From assembly GCA_945910005.1 (NCBI GenBank), contig CAMDTW010000613.1:1-64000 (forward strand): 64,000 bases of DNA, given 5' to 3'. A model generated the notes under the pieces. That model was not told the DNA's origin, made no database searches, and saw only the letters and a list, made by a program, of their open reading frames with translations. This DNA comes from Isoperla grammatica. Taxonomy: Eukaryota; Arthropoda; Insecta; Plecoptera; Perlodidae. A program made the translations under genes and the position numbers. Positions 39,078-52,400 of the stretch are shown piece after piece (positions within the stretch are counted from its first letter, which is position 1; each line of letters begins with the position of its first letter).

Positions 39078-40400
39078 GGTGTAACTTCTATAGAAGTTAT
39101 CGAAATGTGACGAAATGGACAAATTGTGCTTATTGGAGCCTGAAACGCTCTTAAACAACGATTTGTCAACTTTGGTTGAAACCCTTAGGAATCCCGGCCG
39201 TATGCAAGATTCCTCTTAAAACTGGAAGTTTGTGGTAGATAGACTGAAATCAGCCAATTTCTATTTTTTATGCATATTTTAACCAAAAACGACGAAAAAA
39301 CTCAATTTATGCATTTTCATTATACTCTTGAAGAATGCAACCTATAATTCTTATTTTTCGACGGAGGGTGTAACTTCTATAGAAGTTATCGAAATGTGAC
39401 GAAATAGACAAATTGTGCTTATTGGAGGCTGAAACGCTCTAAAACAACGATTTGTCTACTTTGGTTGAAACCCTTAGGAATCCCGGCCGTATGCAAGATT
39501 CCTCTTAAAACTGGAAGTTTGTGGTAGATAGACTGAAATCAGCCAATTTCTATTTTTTATGCATATTTTAACCAAAAACGACGAAAAAACTCAATTTATG
39601 GATTTTCATTATACTCTTGAAGAATGCAACCTATAATTCTTATTTTTCGACGGAGGGTGTAACTTCTATAGAAGTTATCGAAATGTGACGAAATGGACAA
39701 ATTGTGCTTATTGGAGCCTGAAACGCTCTAAAACAACGATTTGTGCAATTTGGTTGAAACCCTTAGGAATCCCAGCCGTATGCAAGATTCCTCTTAAAAC
39801 TGGAAGTTTGTGGTAGATAGACTAAAATCAGCCAATTTCTATATTTTATGCATATTTTAACCAAAAACGACGAAAAAACTCAATTTATGCATTTTCATTA
39901 TACTCTTGAAGAATGCAGCCTATAATTCTTATTTTTCAACGGAGGGTTCACCTTCTATAGAAGTTATCGAAATGTGACGAAATGGACAAATTGTGCTTAT
40001 TGGAGCCTGAAACGCTCTAAAACAACGATTTGTCAACTTTGGTTGAAACCCTTAGGAATCCCGGCCGTATGCAAGATTCCTCTTAAAACTGGAAGTTTGT
40101 GGTAGATAGACTGAAATCAGCCAATTTCTATTTTTTATGCATATTTTAACCAAAAACGACGAAAAAACTCAATTTATGCATTTTCATTATACTCTTGAAG
40201 AATGCAACCTATAATTCTTATTTTTCGACGGAGGGTTTAACTTGTATAGAAGTTAACGAAATGTGACGAAATGGACAAATTGTGCTTATTGGAGCCTTAA
40301 ACGCTCTAAAACAACGATTTGTTAACTTTGGTTGAAACCCTTAGGAATCCCGGCCGTATGCAAGATTCCGCTTGAAACTGGAAGTTTGTGGTAGATAGAC

Positions 40401-40425
40401 TTAAAATCAGTTAAAATCAATAATG
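40401..40425. other. Orientation switch minus to plus (junction 4)
   Basis: Minus sequence ends at ACTTAAAATCAG (40410), the same monomer base as junctions 2 and 6. It is followed by TTAAAATC, which repeats 40401-40408 and gives TTAAAATCAG-TTAAAATCAA. Plus sequence then starts at AATAATGTTAGTG (40419), nine or so bases into an A' monomer. A short direct repeat at a joint is a template-switching signature. Confidence 0.9.
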
Positions 40426-43062
40426 TTAGTGTGCATTCTGAAAGAGTATTATGAAAATGCATAAATTGAGTTTTTTGGTCGTTTTTGGTTAAAATATGCA
40501 TAAAATATAGAAATTGGCTGATTTTAGTCTATCTACCACAAACTTCCAGTTTTAAGAGGAATCTTGCATACGGCCGGGATTCCTAAGGGTTTCAACCAAA
40601 GTTGACAAATCGTTGTTTTAGAGCGTTTCAGGCTCCAATAAGCACAAATTGTCCATTTCGTCACATTTCGATAACTTCTATAGAAGTTACACCCTCCGTT
40701 GAAAAATAAGAATTATAGGCTGCATTCTTCAAGAGTATTATGAAAATGCATAAATTGAGTTTTTTGGTCGTTTTTGGTTAAAATATGGATAAAACATAGA
40801 AATTGGCTGATTTCAGTCTATCTACCACAAACTTCGAGTTTTAAGAGGAATCTTGCATACAGCTGGGATTCCTAAGTGTTTCAACCAAAGTTGACAAATC
40901 GTTGTTTTAAAGCGTTTCAGGCTCCAATAAGCACAATTTGTTCATTTCGTTACATTTCGATTACTTCTATAGAAGTTACACCCTCCGTTGAAAAATAAGA
41001 ATTATAGGCTGCATTCTTCAAGAGTATAATGAAAATGCATAAATTGAGTTTTTTCGTCGTTTTTGGTTAAAATATGCATAAAAAATAGAAATTGGCTGAT
41101 TTCAGTCTATCTACCACAAACTTCCAGTTTTAAGAGGAATCTTGCATACGGCTGGGATTCCTAAGGGTTTCAACCAAATTGCACAAATCGTTGTTTTAGA
41201 GCGTTTCAGGCTCCAATAAGCACAATTTGTCCATTTCGTCACATTTCGATAACTTCTGTAGAAGTTACACCCTCCGTTGAAAAATAAGAATTATAGGCTG
41301 CATTCTTCAAGAGTATAATGAAAATGCATAAATTGAGTTTTTTCGTCGTTTTTGGTTAAAATATGCATAAAAAATAGAAATTGGCTGATTTCAGTCTATC
41401 TACCACAAACTTCCAGTTTTAAGAGGAATCTTGCATACGGCTGGGATTCCTAAGGGTTTCAACCAAATTGCACAAATCGTTGTTTTAGAGCGTTTCAGGC
41501 TCCAATAAGCACAATTTGTCCATTTCGTCACATTTCGATAACTTCTATAGAAGTTACACCCTCCGTCGAAAAATAAGAATTATAGGTTGCATTCTTCAAG
41601 AGTATAATGAAAATGCATAAATTGAGTTTTTTCGTCGTTTTTGGTTAAAATATGCATCAAAAATAGACATTGGCTGATTTCAGTCTATCTACCACAAACT
41701 TCCAGTTTTAAGAGGAATCTTGCATACGGCCGGGATTCCTAAGGGTTTCAACCAAAGTTGACAAATCGTTGTTTTAGAGCGTTTCAGGCTCCAATAAGCA
41801 CAATTTGTCCATTTCGTCACATTTCGATAATTTCTATAGAAGTTACAACCTCCGTCGAAAAATAAGAATTATAGGTTGCATTCTTCAAGAGTATAATGAA
41901 AATGCATAAATTGAGTTTTTTGGTCGTTTTTGGTTAAAATATGGATAAAACATAGAAATTGGCTGATTTCAGTCCATCTACCACAAACTTCGAGTTTTAA
42001 GAGGAATCTTGCATACAGCTGGGATTCCTAAGTGTTTCAACCAAAGTTGACAAATCGTTGTTTTAGAGCGTTTCAGGCTCCAATAAGCACAATTTGTCCA
42101 TTTCGTTACATTTCGATTACTTCTATAGAAGTTACACCCTCCGTTGAAAAATAAGAATTATAGGCTGCATTCTTCAAGAGTATAATGAAAATGCATAAAT
42201 TGAGTTTTTTCGTCGTTTTGGTTAAAATATGCATAAAAAATAGAAATTGGCTGATTTCAGTCTATCTACCACAAACTTCCAGTTTTAAGAGGAATCTTGC
42301 ATACGGCTGGGATTCCTAAGGGTTTCAACCAAAGTTGACAAATCGTTGTTTTAGAGCGTTTCAGGCTCCAATTAACACAATTTGTCCATTTCGTCACATT
42401 TCGATAACTTCTATAGAAGTTACACCCTCCGTCGAAAAATAAGAATTATAGGTTGCATTCTTCAAGAGTATAATGAAAATGCATAAATTGAGTTTTTTCG
42501 TCGTTTTTGGTTAAAATATGCATAAAAAATAGAAATTGGCTGATTTCAGTCTATCTACCACAAACTTCCAGTTTTAAGAGGAATCTTGCATACGGCTGGG
42601 ATTCCTAAGGGTTTCAACCAAATTGCACAAATCGTTGTTTTAGAGCGTTTCAGGCTCCAATAAGTACAATTTGTCCATTTCGTCACATTTCGATAACTTC
42701 TATAGAAGTTACACCCTCCGTCGAAAAATAAGAATTATAGGTTGCATTCTTCAAGAGTATAATGAAAATGCATAAATTGAGTTTTTTCGTCGTTTTTGGT
42801 TAAAATATGCATAAAAAATAGAAATTGGCTGATTTCAGTCTATCTACCACAAACTTCCAGTTTTAAGAGGAATCTTGCATACGGCCGGGGTTCCTAAGGG
42901 TTTCAACCAAAGTTGACAAATCGTTGTTTTAGAGCGTGTCAGGCTCCAATAAGCACAATTTGTCCATTTCGTCACATTTCGATAATTTCTATAGAAGTTA
43001 CACCCTCCGTCGAAAAATAAGAATTATAGGTTGCATTCTTCAAGAGTATAATGAAAATGCAT
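40419..43062 (+). repeat. Plus-orientation island 5
   Basis: Monomers are partial A' 40419, L 40698, C 40987, N 41276, E 41565, chimera X 41854, H 42143, I 42431, J 42720, and a partial monomer from 43009 to the switch. A'-L-C-N-E-X matches 8379-10112 closely, including the chimera. H-I-J then follows the 12-mer order. Confidence 0.93.
41854..42142 (+). repeat. Chimeric monomer X, second copy
   Basis: The same E-start/B'-body mosaic as at 9824, with TAGGTTGC and GTATAATG followed by TTTTTTGGTCG and ATGGATAAAACATAG. Here it is followed by H as a genuine B' would be, so this is probably the original context and the 9824 copy, followed by E, a further rearrangement. Confidence 0.82.
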
Positions 43063-43137
43063 ATTTTAACCAAAAACGACGAAAAAACTCAATTTATGCA
43101 TTTTCATTATACTCTTGAAGAATGCAGCCTATAATTC
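43020..43137. other. Orientation switch plus to minus at ATGCAT (junction 5)
   Basis: The joint falls in the self-complementary hexamer ATGCAT (43057-43062). Plus sequence runs GAAAATGCAT as in the start-proximal site, then continues ATTTTAACC, the minus reading from the second ATGCAT of the monomer (normally about 40 bp away). The flanks (to 43062 and from about 43097) are inverted copies around a loop of roughly 34 bases. Confidence 0.92.
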
Positions 43138-45064
43138 TTATTTTTCAACGGAGGGTGTAACTTCTATAGAAGTAATCGAAATGTGACGAAATGAACAAAT
43201 TGTGCTTATTGGAGCCTGAAACGCTTTAAAACAACGATTTGTCAACTTTGGTTGAAACACTTAGGAATCCCAGCTGTATGCAAGATTCCTCTTAAAACTC
43301 GAAGTTTGTGGTAGATAGACTGAAATCACCCAATTTCTATTTTTTATGCATATTTTAACCAAAAACGACGAAAAAACTCAATTTATGCATTTTCATTATA
43401 CTCTTGAAGAATGCAGCCTATAATTCTTATTTTTCAACGGAGGGTGTAACTTCTATAGAAGTAATCGAAATGTGACGAAATGAACAAATTGTGCTTATTG
43501 GAGCCTGAAACGCTTTAAAACAACGATTTGTCAACTTTGGTTGAAACACTTAGGAATCCCAGCTGTATGCAAGATTCCTCTTAAAACTCGAAGTTTGTGG
43601 TAGATAGACTGAAATCAGCCAATTTCTATGTTTTATCCATATTTTAACCAAAAACGACCAAAAAACTCAATTTATGCATTTTCATAATACTCTTGAAGAA
43701 TGCAGCCTATAATTCTTATTTTTCAACGGAGGGTGTAACTTCTATAGAAGTTATCGAAATGTGACGAAATGGACAATTTGTGCTTATTGGAGCCTGAAAC
43801 GCTCTAAAACAACGATTTGTCAACTTTGGTTGAAACCCTTAGGAATCCCGGCCGTATGCAAGATTCCTCTTAAAACTGGAAGTTTGTGGTAGATAGACTA
43901 AAATCAGCCAATTTCTATATTTTATGCATATTTTAACCAAAAACGACGAAAAAACTCAATTTATGCATTTTCATTATACTCTTGAAGAATGCAACCTATA
44001 ATTCTTATTTTTCGACGGAGGGTGTAACTTCTATAGAAGTTATCGAAATGTGACGAAATGGACAAATTGTGCTTATTGGAGCCTGAAACGCTCTAAAACA
44101 ACGATTTGTCAACTTTGGTTGAAACCCTTAGGAATCCCGGCCGTATGCAAGATTCCTCTTAAAACTGGAAGTTTGTGGTAGATAGACTGAAATCAGCCAA
44201 TTTCTATTTTTTATGCATATTTTAACCAAAAACGACGAAAAAACTCAATTTATGGATTTTCATTATACTCTTGAAGAATGCAACCTATAATTCTTATTTT
44301 TCGACGGAGGGTGTAACTTCTATAGAAGTTATCGAAATGTGACGAAATGGACAAATTGTGCTTATTGGAGCCTAAAACGCTCTAAAACAACGATTTGTGC
44401 AATTTGGTTGAAACCCTTAGGAATCCCAGCCGTATGCAAGATTCCTCTTAAAACTGGAAGTTTGTGGTAGATAGACTAAAATCAGCCAATTTCTATTTTT
44501 TATGCATATTTTAACCAAAAACGACGAAAAAACTCAATTTATGCATTTTCATTATACTCTTGAAGAATGCAACCTATAATTCTTATTTTTCGACGGAGGG
44601 TTCACCTTCTATAGAAGTTATCGAAATGTGACGAAATGGACAAATTGTGCTTATTCGAGCCTGAAACGCTCTAAAACAACGATTTGTCAACTTTGGTTGA
44701 AACCCTTAGGAATCCCAGCCGTATGCAAGATTCCTCTTAAAACTGGAAGTTTGTGGTAGATAGACTGAAATCAGCCAATTTCTATTTTTTATGCATATTT
44801 TAACCAAAAACGACGAAAAAACTCAATTTATGCATTTTCATTATACTCTTGAAGAAAGCAACCTATAATTCTTATTTTTCGACGGAGGGTTTAACTTGTA
44901 TAGAAGTTAACGAAATGTGACGAAATGGACAAATTGTGCTTATTGGAGCCTTAAACGCTCTAAAACAACGATTTGTTAACTTTGGTTGAAACCCTTAGGA
45001 ATCCCGGCCGTATGCAAGATTCCTCTTGAAACTGGAAGTTTGTGGTAGATAGACTTAAAATCAG
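43063..45064 (-). repeat. Minus-orientation block 6
   Basis: About seven monomers. Two L-class minus monomers lie back to back (AATGAACAAATTG and CGCTTTAAAAC near 43190 and 43485). From 44004 the block copies 23762-24822 base for base apart from scattered substitutions, ending at the same ACTTAAAATCAG breakpoint. Confidence 0.92.
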
Positions 45065-45080
45065 TCAGACCAAAAATCGT
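45051..45080. other. Orientation switch minus to plus (junction 6, copy of junction 2)
   Basis: ACTTAAAATCAG (to 45064), the eight joint bases TCAGACCA (45065-45072) and AAAATCGTTG (from 45073) are identical to 24822-24840. It is a copy of the same rearrangement, not an independent one. Confidence 0.92.
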
Positions 45081-46391
45081 TGTTTTAGAGCGTTTCAGGC
45101 TCCAATAAGCACAAATTGTCCATTTCGTCACATTTCGATAACTTCTATAGAAGTTACACCCTCCGTTGAAAAATAAGAATTATAGGCTGCATTCTTCAAG
45201 AGTATTATGAAAATGCATAAATTGAGTTTTTTGGTCGTTTTTGGTTAAAATATGGATAAAACATAGAAATTGGCTGATTTCAGTCTATCTACCACAAACT
45301 TCGAGTTTTAAGAGGAATCTTGCATACAGCTGGGATTCCTAAGTGTTTCAACCAAAGTTGACAAATCGTTGTTTAAGAGCGTTTCAGGCTCCAATAAGCA
45401 CAATTTGTCCATTTCGTCACATTTCGATTACTTCTATAGAAGTTACACCCTCCGTTGAAAAATAAGAATTATAGGCTGCATTCTTCAAGAGTATAATGAA
45501 AATGCATAAATTGAGTTTTTTCGTCGTTTTTGGTTAAAATATGCATAAAAAATAGAAATTGGCTGATTTCAGTCTATCTACCACAAACTTCCAGTTTTAA
45601 GAGGAATCTTGCATACGGCTGGGATTCCTAAGGGTTTCAACCAAATTGCACAAATCGTTGTTTTAGAGCGTTTCAGGCTCCAATAAGCACAATTTGTCCA
45701 TTTCGTCACATTTCGATAACTTCTGTAGAAGTTACACCCTCCGTTGAAAAATAAGAATTATAGGCTGCATTCTTCAAGAGTATAATGAAAATGCATAAAT
45801 TGAGTTTTTTCGTCGTTTTTGGTTAAAATTTGCAATAAATATAGAAATTGGCTGATTTTAGTCTATCTACCACAAACTTCCAGATTTAAGAGGAATCTTG
45901 CATACGGCTGGGATTCCTAAGGGTTTCAACCAAATTGCACAAATCGTTGTTTTAGAGCGTTTCAGGCTCCAATAAGCACAATTTGTCCATTTCGTCACAT
46001 TTCGATAACTTCTATAGAAGTTACACCCTCCGTCGAAAAATAAGAATTATAGGTTGCATTCTTCAAGAGTATAATGAAAATGCATAAATTGAGTTTTTTC
46101 GTCGTTTTTGGTTAAAATATGCATCAAAAATAGACATTGGCTGATTTCAGTCTATCTACCACAAACTTCCAGTTTTAAGAGGAATCTTGCATACGGCCGG
46201 GATTCCTAAGGGTTTCAACCAAAGTTGACAAATCGTTGTTTTAGAGCGTTTCAGGCTCCAATAAGCACAATTCGTCCATTTCGTCACATTTCGATAATTT
46301 CTATAGAAGTTACAACCTCCGTCGAAAAATAAGAATTATAGGTTGCATTCTTCAAGAGTATAATGAAAATGCATAAATTGAGTTTTTTCGT
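45073..46391 (+). repeat. Plus-orientation island 7
   Basis: Partial A', then L, C, D (TTTGCAATAAATATAG, private CAGATTTAAG), E (with private ATTCGTCC) and a partial monomer. It equals the island at 24831-25860 plus one L monomer. Confidence 0.92.
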
Positions 46392-46452
46392 CGTTTTTCG
46401 TCAATTTATGCATTTTCATTATACTCTTGAAGAATGCAACCTATAATTCTTA
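46330..46452. other. Fold-back palindrome, orientation switch plus to minus (junction 7, copy of junction 3)
   Basis: Arms ending at 46381 and starting at 46401 are exact reverse complements for 60 bases or more, with the same 19-base loop (46382-46400), centred at 46391. The junction sequence is identical to the one centred at 25860. Confidence 0.93.
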
Positions 46453-49400
46453 TTTTTCGACGGAGGGTGTAACTTCTATAGAAGTTATCGAAATGTGACG
46501 AAATGGACAAATTGTGCTTATTGGAGCCTGAAACGCTCTAAAAACACGATTTGTGCAATTTGGTTGAAACCCTTAGGAATCCCAGCCGTATGCAAGATTC
46601 CTCTTAAAACTGGAAGTTTGTGGTAGATAGACTGAAATCAGCCAATTTCTATTTTTTATGCATATTTTAACCAAAAACGACGAAAAAACTCAATTTATGC
46701 ATTTTCATTATACTCTTGAAGAATGCAGCCTATAATTCTTATTTTTCAACGGAGGGTGTAACTTCTACAGAAGTTATCGAAATCTGACGAAATGGACAAA
46801 TTGTGCTTATTGGAGCCTGAAACGCTCTAAAACAACGATTTGTGCAATTTGGTTGAAACCCTTAGGAATCCCAGCCGTATGCAAGATTCCTCTTAAAACT
46901 GGAAGTTTGTGGTAGATAGACTGAAATCAGCCAATTTCTATTTTTTATGCATATTTTAACCAAAAACGACGAAAAAACTCAATTTATGCATTTTCATTTT
47001 ACTCTTGAAGAATGCAGCCTATAATTCTTATTTTTCAACGGAGGGTGTAACTTCTATAGAAGTAATCGAAATGTGACGAAATGAACAAATTGTGCTTATT
47101 GGAGCCTGAAACGCTTTAAAACAACGATTTGTCAACTTTGGTTGAAACACTTAGGAATCCCAGCTGTATGCAAGATTCCTCTTAAAACTCGAAGTTTGTG
47201 GTAGATAGACTGAAATCAGCCAATTTCTATTTTTTATGCATATTTTAACCAAAAACGACGAAAAAACTCAATTTATGCATTTTCATTATACTCTTGAAGA
47301 ATGCAACCTATAATTCTTATTTTTCGACGGAGGGTGTAACTTCTATAGAAATTATCGAAATGTGACGAAATGGACAAATTGTGCTTATTGGAGCCTGAAA
47401 CGCTCTAAAACAACGATTTGTCAACTTTGGTTGAAACCCTTAGGAACCCCGGCCGTATGCAAGATTCCTCTTAAAACTGGAAGTTTGTGGTAGATAGACT
47501 GAAATCAGCCAATTTCTATTTTTTATGCATATTTTAACCAAAAACGACGAAAAAACTCAATTTATGCATTTTCATTATACTCCTGAAGAATGCAACCTAT
47601 AATTCTTATTTTTCGACGGAGGGTGTAACTTCTATAGAAGTTATCGAAATGTGACGAAATGGACAAATTGTACTTATTGGAGCCTGAAACGCTCTTAAAC
47701 AACGATTTGTGCAATTTGGTTGAAACCCTTAGGAATCCCAGCCGTATGCAAGATTCCTCTTAAAACTGGAAGTTTGTGGTAGATAGACTGAAATCAGCCA
47801 ATTTCTATTTTTTATGCATATTTTAACCAAAAACGACGAAAAAACTCAATTTATGCATTTTCATTATACTCTTGAAGAATGCAACCTATAATTCTTATTT
47901 TTCGACGGAGGGTGTAACTTCTATAGAAGTTATCGAAATGTGACGAAATGGACAAATTGTGTTAATTGGAGCCTGAAACGCTCTAAAACAACGATTTGTC
48001 AACTTTGGTTGTAACCCTTAGGAATCCCAGCCGTATGCAAGATTCCTCTTAAAACTGGAAGTTTGTGGTAGATAGACTGAAATCAGCCAATTTCTATTTT
48101 TTATGCATATTTTAACCAAAACGACGAAAAAACTCAATTTATGCATTTTCATTATACTCTTGAAGAATGCAGCCTATAATTCTTATTTTTCAACGGAGGG
48201 TGTAACTTCTATAGAAGCAATCAAATTGTGACGAAATGGACAAATTGTGCTTATTGGAGCCTGAAACGCTCTAAAACAACGATTTGTCAACTTTGGTTGA
48301 AACACTTAGGAATCCCAGCTGTATGCAAGATTCCTCTTAAAACTCGAAGTTTGTGGTAGATGGACTGAAATCAGCCAATTTCTATGTTTTATCCATATTT
48401 TAACCAAAAACGACCAAAAAACTCAATTTATGCATTTTCATAATACTCTTGAAGAATGCAAAATATAATTCTTATTTTTCAACGGAGAGTGTAACTTCTA
48501 TAGAAGTTATCGAAATGTGACGAAATGGACAAATTGTGCTTATTGGAGCCTGAAACGCTCTAAAACAACGATTTGTCAACTTTGGTTGAAACCCTTAGGA
48601 ATCCCAGCCGTATGCAAGATTCCTCTTAAAACTGGAAGTTTGTGGTAGATAGACTGAAATCAGCCAATTTCTATATTTTATGCATATTTTAACCAAAAAC
48701 GACGAAAAAACTCAATTTATGCATTTTCATTATACTCTTGAAGAATGCAGCCTATAATTCTTATTTTTCAACGGAGGGTGTAACTTCTATAGAAGTTATC
48801 GAAATGTGACGAAATGGACAAATTGTGCTTATTGGAGCCTGAAACGCTCTTAAACAACGATTTGTCAACTTTGGTTGAAACCCTTAGGAATCCCGGCCGT
48901 ATGCAAGATTCCTCTTAAAACTGGAAGTTTGTGGTAGATAGACTGAAATCAGCCTATTTCTATTTTTTATGCATATTTTTACCAAAAACGACGAAAAAAC
49001 TCAATTTATGCATTTTCATTATACTCTTGAAGAATGCAACCTATAATTCTTATTTTTCGACGGAGGTTGTAACTTCTATAGAAATTATCGAAATGTGACG
49101 AAATGGACAAATTGTGCTTATTGGAGCCTGAAACGCTTTAAAACAACGATTTGTCAACTTTGGTTGAAACCCTTAGGAATCCCGGCCGTATGCAAGATTC
49201 CTCTTAAAACTGGAAGTTTGTGGTAGATAGACTGAAATCAGCCAATGTCTATTTTTGATGCATATTTTAACCAAAAACGACGAAAAAACTCAATTTATGC
49301 ATTTTCATTATACTCTTGAAGAATGCAACCTATAATTCTTATTTTTCGACGCAGGGTGTAACTTCTATAGAAGTTATCGAAATGTGACGAAATGGACAAA

Positions 49401-52400
49401 TTGTGCTTATTGGAGCCTGAAACGCTCTAAAACAACGATTTGTGCAATTTGGTTGAAACCCTTAGGAATCCCAGCCGTATGCAAGATTCCTCTTAAAACT
49501 GGAAGTTTGTGGTAGATAGACTAAAATCAGCCAATTTCTATATTTATTGCAAATTTTAACCAAAAACGACGAAAAAACTCAATTTATGCATTTTCATTAT
49601 ACTCTTGAAGAATGCAGCCTATAATTCTTATTTTTCAACGGAGGGTGTAACTTCTACAGAAGTTATCGAAATGTGACGAAATGGACAAATTGTGCTTTTT
49701 GGAGCCTGAAACGCTCTAAAACATCGATTTGTGCAATTTGGTTGAAACCCTTAGGAATCCCAGCCGTATGCAAGATTCCTCTTAAAACTGGAAGTTTGTG
49801 GTAGATAGACTGAAATCAGCCAATTTCTATTTTTGATGCATATTTTAACCAAAAACGACGAAAAAACTCAATTTATGCATTTTCATTATACTCTTGAAGA
49901 ATGCAGCCTATAATTCTTATTTTTCAACGGAGGGTGTAACTTCTACAGAAGTTATCGAAATGTGACAAAATGGACAAATTGTGCTTATTGGAGCCTGAAA
50001 CGCTCTAAAACAACGATTTGTGCAATTTGGTTGAAACCCTTAGGAATCCCAGCCGTATGCAAGATTCCTCTTAAAACTGGAAGTTTGTGGTAGATGGACT
50101 GAAATCAGCCAATTTCTATTTTTTATGCATATTTTAACCAAAAACGACGAAAAAACTCAATTTATGCATTTTCATTATACTCTTGAAGAATGCAGCCTAT
50201 AATTCTTATTTTTCAACGGAGGGTGTAACTTCTATAGAAGTAATCGAAATGTGACGAAATGGACAAATTGTGCTTACTGGAGCCTGAAACGCTCTAAAAC
50301 AACGATTTGTCAACTTTGGTTGAAACACTTAGGAATCCCAGCTGTATGCAAGATTCCTCTTAAAACTCGAAGTTTGTGGTAGATAGACTGAAATCAGCCA
50401 ATTTCTATGTTTTATCCATATTTTAACCAAAAACGACCAAAAAACTCAATTAATGCATTTTCATAATACTCTTGAAGAATGCAAAATATAATTCTTATTT
50501 TTCAACGGAGAGTGTAACTTCTATAAAAGTTATCGAAATGTGACGAAATGGACAAATTGTGCTTATTGGAGCCTGAAACGCTCTTAAACAACGATTTGTG
50601 CAATTTGGTTGAAACCCTTAGGAATCCCAGCCGTATGCAAGATTCCTCTTAAAACTGGAAGTTTGTGGTAGATAGACTAAAATCAGCCAATTTCTATATT
50701 TTATTCATATTTTAACCAAAAACGACCAAAAAACTCAATTTATGCATTTTCATAATACTCTTTCAGAATGCACACTAACATTATTATTTTTCAACGGTTG
50801 GTGTAACTTCTAAAGTAGTTATCGAAATGTGACGAAATGGACAAATTGTGCTTATTGGAGCCTGGGTGTAACTTCTATAGAAGTTATCGAAATGTGACGA
50901 AATGGACAAATTGTGCTTATTGGAGCCTGAAACGCTCTTAAACAACGATTTGTCAACTTTGGTTGAAACCCTTAGGAATCCCGGCCGTATGCAAGATTCC
51001 TCTTAAAACTGGAAGTTTGTGGTAGATAGACTGAAATCAGCCAATTTCTATTTTTTATGCATATTTTAACCAAAAACGACGAAAAAACTCAATTTATGCA
51101 TTTTCATTATACTCTTGAAGAATGCAACCTATAATTCTTATTTTTCGACGGAGGGTGTAACTTCTATAGAAGTTATCGAAATGTGACGAAATAGACAAAT
51201 TGTGCTTATTGGAGGCTGAAACGCTCTAAAACAACGATTTGTCAACTTTGGTTGAAACCCTTAGGAATCCCGGCCGTATGCAAGATTCCTCTTAAAACTG
51301 GAAGTTTGTGGTAGATAGACTGAAATCAGCCAATTTCTATTTTTTATGCATATTTTAACCAAAAACGACGAAAAAACTCAATTTATGGATTTTCATTATA
51401 CTCTTGAAGAATGCAACCTATAATTCTTATTTTTCGACGGAGGGTGTAACTTCTATAGAAGTTATCGAAATGTGACGAAATGGACAAATTGTGCTTATTG
51501 GAGCCTGAAACGCTCTAAAACAACGATTTGTGCAATTTGGTTGAAACCCTTAGGAATCCCAGCCGTATGCAAGATTCCTCTTAAAACTGGAAGTTTGTGG
51601 TAGATAGACTAAAATCAGCCAATTTCTATATTTTATGCATATTTTAACCAAAAACGACGAAAAAACTCAATTTATGCATTTTCATTATACTCTTGAAGAA
51701 TGCAGCCTATAATTCTTATTTTTCAACGGAGGGTTCACCTTCTATAGAAGTTATCGAAATGTGACGAAATGGACAAATTCTGCTTATTGGAGCCTGAAAC
51801 GCTCTAAAACAACGATTTGTCAACTTTGGTTGAAACCCTTAGGAATCCCGGCCGTATGCAAGATTCCTCTTAAAACTGGAAGTTTGTGGTAGATAGACTG
51901 AAATCAGCCAATTTCTATTTTTTATGCATATTTTAACCAAAAACGACGAAAAAACTCAATTTATGCATTTTCATTATACTCTTGAAGAAAGCAACCTATA
52001 ATTCTTATTTTTCGACGGAGGGTTTAACTTGTATAGAAGTTAACGAAATGTGACGAAATGGACAAATTGTGCTTATTGGAGCCTTAAACGCTCTAAAACA
52101 ACGATTTGTTAACTTTGGTTGAAACCCTTAGGAATCCCGGCCGTATGCAAGATTCCTCTTGAAACTGGAAGTTTGTGGTAGATAGACTTAAAATCAGCCA
52201 ATTTCTATTTTTTATGCATATTTTAACCAAAAACGACGAAAAAACTAAATTTATGCATTTTCATTATACTCTTGAAGAATGCAACCTATAATTCTTATTT
52301 TTCGACGGAGGGTGTAACTTCTATAGAAGTTATCGAAATGTGACGAAATGGACAAATTGTGCTTATTGGAGCCTGAAACGCTCAAAAACAACGATTTGTG

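Larger units (their letters stand above)
25861..40410 (-). repeat. Minus-orientation block 4
   Basis: About 50 monomers on the minus strand form the longest minus block. It includes a 65-bp truncated monomer twice (29409 and 39013), a tandem 9-monomer HOR (30632-35720), and the private GTTTAACTTG monomer at 30632, 33234 and 40235. Minus-strand equivalents of A (CATTATTATTTTTCAACGG) occur at about 27075, 29390, 31485, 32635, 34085, 35235, 36395 and 38995. There are no genes. Confidence 0.95.

Noticed and set aside
40401..40425. Target-site duplication at TTAAAATCAG-TTAAAATCAA
   Set aside because: The direct repeat has no inserted element between its copies. It is better read as a template-switch scar at an orientation joint.
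42936..43118. 60-codon reading frame across the 43062 inversion joint
   Set aside because: It is formed by the junction of two satellite pieces. It is useful as a junction marker but there is no evidence of expression.
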